Assembly: GCA_948146395.1 (NCBI GenBank)
Contig: OX411558.1
Location: 40,195,617 to 40,259,616 of the forward strand
Direction: 5' to 3'
DNA from: Fragum whitleyi
Taxonomy: Eukaryota; Mollusca; Bivalvia; Cardiida; Cardiidae
Length of the DNA stretch: 64,000 nt
Shown here: positions 25,201-37,200 of the stretch, piece by piece
Layout: the number at the start of each line of letters is the position of its first letter
Numbering within the stretch: the stretch's first letter is position 1
Notes under the pieces: model-generated
The model's database searches: none
What the model was told of the DNA's origin: nothing
What the model saw: the letters and a program-made list of their open reading frames with translations, nothing else
Made by a program: the position numbers and the translations under genes

Positions 25201-28200
25201 ATTAGTATTCCTTCAGAATTAGGTTTGAAATTTGAAATTTGAGAACATTTTGATTTAAGAATGAGAAAAGTATTATAACCTCGACCAGGTAACATTTATA
25301 TATTATGACACTAACATATTGATCTCTATTTCTCCTACCTGAAACATAGAATTGTCAAGTTCAGTGACGTCTGGTAACTGTGCTAAAACCTGATTGGCTA
25401 TCTCCTGGGCAACCAAAGGGGGAGATTGGGGGGGCAGGGAGTATAGGGTTTTAGCAAATAACTCCGCATTTTTCCATTGTTTCATGTCTTGGACCCCGAA
25501 TGCAGCGTTATAATGGATTTAAAGTGTATACAGAATATGCCTAGAATTCATTGATGGGAACAAATTATTTCTCCTACCTGAAACATAGAAATGTCAAGGT
25601 CTGTGACGTCTGGTAACTGTGCTAAAACCTGATTGGCTATCTCCTGGGCAACCAAACTCGTAATTTCCTGGAAATGGATTCAATGAAACTTTATGGAAAA
25701 ATACCATGATTCAAATTGTTTGCAAATTGCCAATTTCAAATAAGGTTACTCTGGTTTAATTGTAAGTAAATTATCTTCCCTAAGATTTGCCCTGTAAATA
25801 GATTCAATGATACAGTATAGAAAAATACCATGTTTTAAATTTTTTACAAATTGCCTATTTCAGTGAAAGCAAATTATCTTTTCGCACATTTGCCCCTGGC
25901 TCAATTAGAAAATTTTGCTTAACATTAATTCAACATTAATCTTATGAACCAAATGTTACACTGTCCCTAAAATATGAACGTGCAAAAAGCACTGCTAGCC
26001 TCTAAGACTCAACGACAGCACTGCCAACAGATGCCTACATTCAGCTAGTGTTTGCTGGATAGTTGATAATAATTATAAGTCCAAACAAGAGCACCGCAAG
26101 TGGATGCCAATGCTCGGCTGTTTATTATTTCTAATGCAAATGCGAACATATGAACCTGGTACAAACAGAAAGGTCTTCTCCCAAGCAATAATCATGTGAA
26201 ATATGAAGGCCCTATCACTTACCATTCAAAAGTTATAAGCAAGGTTACAGTTTGTCACACCTAGGCCAACATCAAGGCCAACATCTGTGCAAACGACGCC
26301 AGGGTGATCATAATACCGCCAGTTTTCTTTGAAAACAGCAGAGCTAAAAAAGGGTCATAATTTGCACAAAATGCATATAGAGGTCTCCACTAAAAGTACA
26401 GTTTACTCTTTTGATACTGAAAATGTGTGCCAAGTTTCAAGTGAATGCTATGAGTAATGCCTGAGATATCACAAGATGTAAAACTTGTCAAAAAAGGGTA
26501 TAAATTGCACAAAATGCATCAAAGGTTAGTATATCAATTAAAGGTTAGCATACTCACTAATTCATCTCCTTGTTTCACCTCCCCCAGTTTGTACAAATAT
26601 GTACCATAGGTGTGGCCAAGCTCTCCACACTTCTTCTCGTTCAAGGTTCCTTTACAATTCATGACACCGACACTCACTAATTCATCCTGTATAAATGAAT
26701 GTTTGATTGTAGGATTTACAAGCAAATCGGTGTGTATGAAACATTAAGGGGAATACTGTAAACAACTTTATATTGGCGGTGTCCACATTTGGCGGTTTTT
26801 CGATTACGATTTATTGGCGGTGATTAATTTTGGCGCATCTTTCTTTAACACCAAAATTAAACACTTTATCCATATTTTACTTTTTTTGTCGTTTAAAACA
26901 ACGTAAGTAAAAGAAGGCCAATTTCTAGAGTTATGTCAGCTTCCTACAAACTTGACAATATTTTGTTTTCACACCTTTTGTTAAAGTTATAACGCGTGTA
27001 TAAGTTTTTAACACTTTTTCGCTGTGATTTTCATAACAATGTATCAACCAACTTGGATCTGGAATCTTGAAAAAAAGATCAGTGCATACTATAGTAAGTG
27101 CCTTTAATTTATAGGCACTTACAATAGTATTGCGCTGACCCGTCGAAATGTCAACGTTGTCAGCATAAAAATAAGTATGGTCTGCATATCTTTGATATAA
27201 ATTTAATAAGATTGACTAAAATGTATAGATTTCACATCTATCACAATAAAGAAATTTCTTTTTTAAATATAACAAATATTGGCGGTGGATTAATTTTGGC
27301 GCATTTTAGCTTGACCGCCAATATAGCCAAAATAAACCACCGCCAAAATTACCCCGTTTACAGTATTCCAATAACCAGGAAAAGACTAGAAGAAACTTGG
27401 TCATCCATGATTCCTAGATTATGTGCTTGGTTCTAGGGGCCTGTTTTACTAAACTTCTTACAAAAAAAATTATGTAAGTCAAAATCACAATCGTACCTGG
27501 TATTTTCATTCATTGTTAGATTCTGCCATGCAATATCTCATCCGAATCGTTTGCAGAAGATAACTGCGATGAGATGATGAATGGCAGAATTCCATATTTA
27601 GTTAGAAAGGAAAGAACCTGATAAAATTTCAGCAAAATTGGTCCAAAACTGAGGGAGGAGAAGAGGACACAAAATAATGTCCCCCCTCCTTAATAAGTTC
27701 AAAGTGGCATAATTCTCAAACTAATGACTGGATCAGGATGAAAATTGCAGGTGCGCAAATGCATGATAGGAAACAACCTGATAAAATTTCAGCGAAATTG
27801 GTCCAAAACTGTTGGAGGAGAAGAGGACACAAAATTATGTCTAAGGATGGACAGACGGACAGACAGACAGATTGACAGGCAACCTGATTCCAATATAACC
27901 CCCCCCCCCCCAACTTCGTTCTGGGGGGTATAATAAAGCTTCTGAAAACATTGTTGTAAATGAAGAAATCACTTGTAACTAGCTTGTTACAAGCAATTTC
28001 TTCATTGTTCATAATGATTTCTTCCCAAAGAACAAAGTTTTAATACTTCATCAACTTCAAATCATTGCCTGTGACTTCAATGAAATTAGATAAGTTTAAA
28101 ATTATTCATCTTGTAACAAGATTTATGTTTGACCTTAAAATGATGTTGACCTTGAAATGAGGACAATTTATCTTTTTCTGAACAGTTATTGACCAAAAAG

Positions 28201-31200
28201 ACAAAACAATTATGGTTAAATAGCGTTGAAAGGACTGGAAAATAATTCATAATATATACTGAGTTATTTTCAAGGTAAATCATGATTGGGTATAAGGTAA
28301 GGCATAAAATTTGAATGTGACTTTCATTTTATGGTATGCATAAGTTAGTGCATTTCTTCCAGGAATTTTAATATCAACAATGCAATTTTGCCACCTTATT
28401 TTGAAGTAAACTTTAGTAAATCCTACACCAAATTTCTTAAAAAAAATGCTCAACATTGATGGCATCAAAATATTACAAAGTACTCAATTACAACTCACCA
28501 ACATTCCTGCCAACTTTAAAGCAGTGCTCGTTGTAACACAGTCTGAAATAGGGGAAAGATCACAGTGCTATATCAAACAATTCAACAACATAGGGGTTAA
28601 TAGAATTGGAATTTTCATAATGTTTTCTTCTTAATGGCCCTGTTTAAATTATCCATGCACTAATCAAGAATGATTCTCAAGGGCTATTTATACTAGTATT
28701 TTGTATTCATTTTATAATATTTGTCAGTATTGAGAGAAATATGATAACTAAAACTTTGAAAAGGAGTTGTAGTGACATATTGGTGATTTCCTGTATAATT
28801 ACAATATGATACTTTGATTTCTAGATTTTCTTAATCTCATATCCCTATTTCTGCCATAACTAGGGAGCAATTAACTTCTTAACTTCTTAACTTCTTAACT
28901 TCAGATCAATTTATATTCATTGCGTGAACAACAAAAGCTATATATTCACGAGAGTGAAATATAGCTTTTGTTATTCAAGAAATGCAATATTAATCAATCA
29001 AAATCGAAAAACAAACTAATATTCTATTTCCTTATCGCAAAAATGAGACAAAATGTGAAATTCCTAGGACTTATTTTCGTAAAGCCCGTCATTTTGCACG
29101 TGATTGCTATACAACACTCATCAAGACGTCACTTACTTCAACCTGCATAGATGACGTCAGATAGGATGAAATGCACAAAAGCAGGGTAAAAGTTTTTGAT
29201 AATTTCACTGCTTTTGTGGTGAGATTATCAAGTGATAATCTACCGTTATTTCTAGATAAACCACCGAAAAAGCACTAAAGACAGTGTGAAATCCCTTTTT
29301 ATTTTAAAGTCTAAATTCTATTTATTCATGTGAATGTGAGAGTGTGTGTTGGGAGGGGGAGGGGTTATTCCGCCCTCCAATATTTTCTTACCTCCTCCAT
29401 CCCCACAATAGGAGATTAACCAGGGGAGCTCACTCTCACTGACAACATTGTCAAAGTTACCACTCCATAGTTCTGTTACTGACACCCTGGCATGTTTGAG
29501 GGCATACTTCACCAGTTCTTTTCTTCTTTTGTCACCATGGAACTTTTCTCTCTGTAGAAAAAAAAGTAACACTTGTTTACAAATTCCTTCATATCTTTGT
29601 CTGAACATTATTATCAAACTGCTAAAGTGTAATCAGGTGTTTGAAATTAGAATCCAATTCATGTAATGAATGCCAATCACAAAAAGATTTTAAAATTTTG
29701 CTTGAACGGGGTTTAAAAGCGCTTTATCAGTCATAAAGTGGCAGATGGAGCACCTAACCATACAATTCCTGGTATTTCTCTCACAGTGCTACTACCATTG
29801 TTTTAAAGCCTCCAATTACACATCATAAATAGATGTATGAATTATCCACACGTTAGAGGGAAAGAAATATCTCAAATACTTTTCTTTCTTTATGAAAGCA
29901 TGACACTGGGAGTGCTATATTAATTTTTGAAGAAAACAATTAAACATTTGATCGTTAGTTGATTAAATCTTCCAACTAAAAACCGATTATCGATTGTGAT
30001 TTAAAACCGATTGCCACACACTACATGATGGCCCTAGATTGCTCACTTAGATCCCTCACTTGTTTAAATTTGTGTAAAAATACTTACAGCAGGATAGATG
30101 ATCAAGGACGGATAAGACCGAATGCCCTGCATCCTACACAAATGCCATTCATCCTCGCAGTTGACTGCACCAATTCTGATGACGCCCTCGAGTTCTCGAG
30201 CTACTTCCCTCCACTACATAGAAAAGAGTTTAAACATTTAAAAATCTCTTAATGAGGCTTGGTGTTTGACCCTTAAATCAGGGTTTTGACACACAAAAAT
30301 CTAAAACACCTTATTTTGACCTTTGTAATTCCTCCCAAACGACACCCTAAAAAGAAATATCAGGGTCAAAAATGGATTTTATCAAATTTTAAATTATGTA
30401 TTCTAGAAACTAAATAATTACTTAATATCTTTACAAGACAATTGACACTGAAACCAGCAAAATTCTTCAGACAATTTGCCTTTTCTATTGTTTTGACCCT
30501 TTCAAAATCAGTTTTGACTCCCAAGGAATTCTTAGTCAAGGAGTCAATGACTCCTCCATTCAAACACTAGCACAAGTTAAATTTCTTAGCTTTATTTTTT
30601 TCACATTGCTACCATGGTTTCTATAGGACACAGCAATCACAAACATCCTTGTCACACCTATGCACCAGAGCCCTTTTAATGATTCACCTTGCAATTCCAA
30701 AGGTTTGGGAATGATCCAAAGTATGCAATGGAATCTTTTTGTCATGCTGATTTCACAGTACATTACACTGCTTCTGCCTTAATTGAGCTTGTGTACAAGA
30801 GTGTGTACCATATACATGGAGAATTCTAAATAGAAACACACAGATAAGAACATTTTTTGATTGCCTTAAGAACGTTTGAGTCTATAACTAAATATATATA
30901 TATATTAGATAGATTAGATTAATAGATATACAGAGCACATAATGAAAACTCTGATTAGACTGTGCAGAGCTATTGCACAGTCTGATCAAAGGCTTCACTT
31001 AGGGCACATGTAGAATTCTCGGAAATGCCATGCACTGGATGAATTTGTAAGTAACTTGAACCAACTTACCGTAGGAGCTAGTGTATGACAGTGAGAACAA
31101 TGTGGTGAGTAGAAATTAACAAACCAAACATCCTCCGTCCCTTCAACTGACATCTCTGAAAATATGAAAGGGCAAGCTTTGTGAATCTTGTATTGTCTTG

Positions 31201-34200
31201 TATTATTGACAAAGCAGGGCGGAACCTGGTTAAAATGTTGTTGTTAATATTCAATTTTCAGGTTTAGTAGTTGTCTTTGTAATCGTTGGAAATTTAACAA
31301 CTTTGTTAAGTGTCTTGTCAATTACACAAAATGCATCTACAGTCAATTATCACCGTATTTGTATTGGTTGCTGTTTTGATGGTTAACATGTGTGTCAAAT
31401 TTCAAGTGAATACCTTTAAGAATATCATAGATGTCACAAAAATATTACACAATGTCAAAGTTTTCGCATCACGATGACTATGACGACACCAAGACTATAG
31501 GAATACACTCACGTTGGGTAATCCTGCGCGTCGTCTAAAGCTGAACAGCTATATGAGGTCATATAAAATTTAGAAAATGGCTGCTAAAGCTTAGAGCAAA
31601 ACGACCATTTTTCATATTCAAAAACTTGATCTTTTAAACATTTCAAACAAAATTATCTAGGAGTTTATTTTAAAGGAAATAGATTCTCCTTTTTGTATAT
31701 GCGTATCTCTTTTTTATTATAACAGTTTTACAAGCATTAAAATAAGGTTCTTTCCTTGACTGCGCTGGTTTAGCCGACAAGAACTGCGTTGATAAAACAC
31801 GAAGGTGCTTCAATTCATCTCTGGATTGTGTAATTTTAATGACAATTCGTTCCGGATAAAATATCTTTCGCATAGTAAAAATGGTATATGAGTTTGATAG
31901 TGAATTGATCTTTGTGTACATGCGATATCTTTACACGAATTTTGTACTTAAGTTTCTTAAGTGCGCAGGATAAGCCGACAGCACTGTATCTCAGGGTTCT
32001 CCAAAAACAGCAGATCAACTATATCATAGAATATCCATTTCTCTTTCTTTTTGAGACCAATTAAAGTTTAATTTCCTCTTGTGGCTTCACATCTCATGAA
32101 AATAGTGATTTAATTGTTCAATCAATGAAAGATGAATTGAAACGAAGAAATTGGGTCCAGCATACAACCAGAGGTCTGATTTCAAAAATTCTTTCACAAG
32201 ATTACAGACCAATCATTTCTAGATTCAGAAAATAAGCAAAGTACAGAAAGTTTAGATCCTTGTATGTCTGCGCAATCCGCGCAGTCTGACCAGGGTTGCA
32301 GTCTGACTAGGGTCGACACTTTACACATTACCAAGATGGTCCCTTTTCATACAACAGGTCACATTTATAAACAACAGGATGACAAAAAAGAAGAAACAAC
32401 CATACCAAAATCAGCCCGACTCAGGGTAATAATTTCAGGATCATCATCATATATACCTGTAAATAAGTAAATCAATAGTTTGATAATGTCGACGTAATTC
32501 TTAAATCTCGTAACTACAGCTAGATAAAAGCTGTAGTTTCAAGGTTTAGGAATTACAATGACAACAAATATCCTCATGCATTAAGAGATCATTTGATTTA
32601 TTCTGGTGTACCATATTTCCGTGAATGTTAACTAGAACAGTCACAATTTTAAAATCAGGGGAAGACCTTGTTCCAAACTTGTCATTTTTAAAACATCGTG
32701 CAATTGTTGAAGTAGCCTGAAAATTCAAGATGAAATAATCCTTTTTTAACAAAGCAATTTGAATATTCATAAGACACCTAATTAAACCAACAGTGCTCAT
32801 ATTTCTGAGAATCCTAAATTAAGTAGTCCCTACAGGAGTTATGTATGGCCTCAAAATTTTAGTCATAACTTTAAGTCACATAATTATTTATCATTGGGAT
32901 ATGAAAATAAAAGATACAATGGGTCTTTATTTCAATATTTACAGTAGCCTAACACAACACATGTACTTAGAAATAAGGAATTTCAGTGGATTTTATAATT
33001 TTATCGATTTTATGTGATTTATGACAATTTAAAAATATTTTTTTTCACAGGTGTTCATTTTTTTAGATCTTTCTTCAAAATATAGTGAAAACATTCCTGA
33101 AATTACAGTAAGTAAATCTGATTGACAATTCATGGAAATATGGTCACTCACGGAAATGGGGTACAACAGGCTACTTCATGATATAAATCTATAAATATTT
33201 TCTGTAAAATATTTCTTTTTTTGTCTTTAAAGTCATTGTCATAAATGTCATTATCATTATCTTTATTATAACCATTTTCTCTCCTATGAGGATTTGGGGG
33301 TTACAAGTGGGTGATTATTCTTATATCCTATCCGATTTATCATTAAAAAGTTATCTGACTCAAGTATTTTCTTGAATTCAATGAAATTAAGCTCTGTCAC
33401 AAATTCCTGTATTAATGAAAGGACAGTTTTAAGAAAGGGGTACACTGTATAGACTGGTAAAGTTGAATTCATTAAACAATTTATCTGTATCTTTATCCTA
33501 TGAATTGAACTGTTATGCACGGGCTTTGTAATGAGATGATGACGTTGTGCATAACAGTTCGATTCATAGGATTCACCTGATGAAGGCGGCTGTGCCGCTG
33601 AAAGCTAGTGTATAAATATAATATAATTATTAAAAATTTATCCATTTAATTAAGAAACAAGAGGACCAAGATGGTCCTAGATCGCTCACCTGAGTCTCTA
33701 TGACCCCTGGGACATCACATTAATTAGATAGGCAGATGTCAAAAAGAAGATAATTGCCTAAGATCAATACCATGAAACATTTTCAGCGAAGAGCAAGACA
33801 GATATGCCTTTTTGCTCTTTGATTCTATGTAAAAAGGGATGCACCCGGGTGGACCCCAAAAGTGACCCCAGGGTCTTGATATGAACAAACTTGGAAGAGG
33901 TCCATAAGATGATGCAACATTCTAAATATGAAAGCTGTCTGCCTTCTGGTTTCAGAGAAGAAGATTTTTGAAGGTTTTTCCATTGTCACCGATCGTGCTC
34001 ATATGAGCTGAAAGGGATGCACCCGTGCAAAGCCCAAATATGACCCAAGGCACTGGCGCTCGATCTTAAAAGTAATATTCAGTAACGACCTAGTAACCCT
34101 TATATAAAGCCTCTGTTCATCACTGGGTTGTATTATTTTATTTACATTTTGTTCTAGATAAAAAACCTTTTACATAGCCAAAATGGTAAATGAGTTTGGT

Positions 34201-37200
34201 CGTGTATTGATTTTTTGTGTACATGCGATATCTTTACACAAATTTTGTACTTGACTTTCTGAAGTGTGCAGGATTAACTGACAGCTCTGTATCTGTTTTG
34301 TCATTTCAGACTTTTGTAAAGAAATTGAATTGACTTGTCTATTTTCAAATTCAAATGTGATCATTGAAGCTGAAGGTTAAGAAAATAAGGTGATGAGAAA
34401 GCGAAAGTGGGTGGGGTTATAGGGTATCCACAGAACCTAGTATTATAGATCTAAGATATAAAAATTACCTGTGCACTGTACTACATCGACAGTCAAGAAA
34501 CTGGAGAGTGGCGATTCCTGTCGTACACAAGATAACCACCCTTTTCCCCTCTTTACTTAGAATTCTATACACTTCATGCAATAAAAAGCTCTTTCCAGTA
34601 CCAGCTTGTCCTGTTATAACAACATTATGACCCTTTGAAATGACATCAACAGCTTCAATTTGATGTTTTGACAACATGTTGACATAAGTTTGACAGATCG
34701 CGGGGTAAATGAACGCTCGGGTGCACCGGAAAATTTCAGCCAACCAGATAACACGTCACAAAATCCATATGGTAGAGTTCGACAAAACCGGAAGTGAGCG
34801 GGTGTTTGAAGTCACGACAAAATTGAACTCGAATTAATAGCCAAATTCTCTCGATATCTGTACGTAAGGTGTATAAAACTCTACATGAAAACTTAGATAA
34901 ATATTTCCTTTACTTACCCTTACAATTTTTTTCAAGGACAAAAACGCCGAATGATAAGAAATAGGGGTCTATCCCGGGAAGGTGTTTTCTCGTTGTTCAC
35001 CATGTCTTTATATAGAGTAGATCTATCAATACCGTTATAGTAATATTCATATCCGTAATAATTACATTATCGATAATAAACAGGCACTGATTTTTTCTTT
35101 CTTTTTTTTATATCCACATTTTTTGTCAACATTTTTTGATCAAGTGCCAGTGACCCAAGGGTCTTGATATGAGCAAACTTGGTAGGGGCCCACAAGATGA
35201 TGCTACATACCAAAAATGAAAGCAGTGTGCCCTATGGTGTCAATTTAAGAAGATTTTAAAAGATTTTCGCTCTTTGATTCTATGTAAAAAGGGTTGTGCC
35301 CGGGTGGAGCCCAAATATGACCCCAGGGTCTTGATATGAACAAACTTGGTAGAGGTCCACTAGATGATGCTACATACCAATTAAGAAAGCTGTCTGCCTT
35401 CTGGTTTCATAGAAGAAGATTTTTGAAGCTTTTCATTTTTTTACCCTTCGTGCTCATAAGAGATAAAGGGATGCACCTGTGCAAAGCCCAAATATGACCC
35501 AAAGGTCTTGATATGAACAAACTTGGTAGAGGCCCACTAGGTGATGCTACACACCAAATATTAAAGCTGTCTGCCATCTGGTTACAGAGAAGATTTTTAA
35601 AGATTTTCATTATTTGATTCTATGTAAAAAGGGTTGGGCCCAGGCAAAGCCCAAACATGACCCCAGGGTCTTGATATGAACAAACTTTGTAGAGGTCCAC
35701 TAGATGATGCTACATACCAAATTTGAAAGTTGTCTGCCTTCTGGTTTCATAGAAGAAGATTTTTGAAGATTTTTATTTTTTACCCTTCGTGCTCATAAGA
35801 GATAAAGGGATGCACCTGTGCAAAGCCTAAATATGACCCAAGGGTCTTGTTATGAACAAACTTGGTAGGGGCCCAGTAGGTGATGCTACACACCAAATAT
35901 TTAAGCTGTCTGCCATCTGGTTACAGAGAAGAAGATTTTTAAAGTTTTTCGCTCTTTGATTCTATGTAAAAAGGGTTGGGCCCGGAAAAACCCAAACTTG
36001 GTAGAGGTCCACTAGATGATGCTACATACCAAATATGAAAGCTGTCTGCTTTCTGGTTTCAGAGAAGAAGATTTTTAAAGATTTTCATATTTTCACCCTT
36101 TTTGTTAAGGGTAAAGGGAAAGTTAAGGGTGGATTTCATTTATTTGAACAACTTTGGTAGAGCTTGACCCAAGGAACATCCCCGCCAAGTTTCATCAAGA
36201 TTGGCCCACTGGTTTAGGAGGAGAAGATGTTTAAAGAAATTGTGGACGACGGACGACGCACGACTGACGACGGATGACGGACATTCTACGATCCCAATAG
36301 CTCACCTTGAGCACTTCGCGCTCAGGTGAGCTTAAAATGAGACATATAATAACAAAATTATAAATACCAAATTCTTCCTGATAGTATCTCCAGCTCTGAT
36401 AATGTTGCCCTCTCCCAGAATCCTCTTTAAGCCCTTCCTCTCCATACATGTCATATTTCTTACGCAATTCTTCGTCTTTTAGAACCTCATACGCTCTGTT
36501 TATCTTCAGAAAGTTGTCATGGGCATTGGGATCATCCTGCATGAAAAAATGAGTATTTGGGTGATAAAATATATTTGGTTTTAACCAATGATTGCATAAA
36601 ATGTACGTTTTAGGGTCGTTATAGGCATTCGTTTACAAACAAAACCCAGGCATTAATGGGAGAAAACATGGATTGATAATTAATTCAAGTGCTGTTAATG
36701 CCCGGCTCTTTTCAGTTAAATATTTTCTGACTGGACCTATAAGCTCTATCAGTTTCTAGGTCTAACATTGATATAGAGCATGAATAAAGAAGGTGATCCT
36801 ATTTCCGCACTAAATTTTGTGACATCATAAAAAATTTACCAAGCAACTATAAAAAAAAGGTGGCGGTGTGATGCATAACACAGTTTTTCAGTCACATCTG
36901 TGGGTTTGAAGCTAGTTCTATAGCCTTCCTATGAATCATTTTGTAATCTCTGTTTGAATAAATACTTTAGCCTTTCTTTTTATGCAACAAGAGGGCCATA
37001 GTGGCCCTTAATCGCTCACCTGAATTAACAATCTTAAAATGTTTTTCTAAGATTTGACCCCATGACCTAGTTTTTGACTCCACTTGACCCAATTTCGAAC
37101 TTGACCGAGATTTCATCAAGATAATCATTCTGACAAATTTTCAGTTTGATTGGGCTTAAAATATGGCCTCTAGAGTGTCCACAAGGTTTTTGTAAGATTT

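Larger units (their letters stand above)
33656..36332 (+). mobile_element. F1-type element, copy d, interrupted by the TIR element
   Basis: Starts AACAAGAGGACCAAGATGGT and ends with the GAGCAC/GTGCTC-type hairpin and GGTGAGCTTA. The core has about 170-190 bp subunits with 'GGTCTTGATATGAACAAACTT' instead of the 145-bp type. Split by 34051-35152. Its right end lies about 36 bp from the exon 3 donor. Confidence 0.82.

Noticed and set aside
28446..28634. 62-codon plus ORF over exon 8
   Set aside because: Antisense to the 44-nt exon of DNAJC10; no motif.
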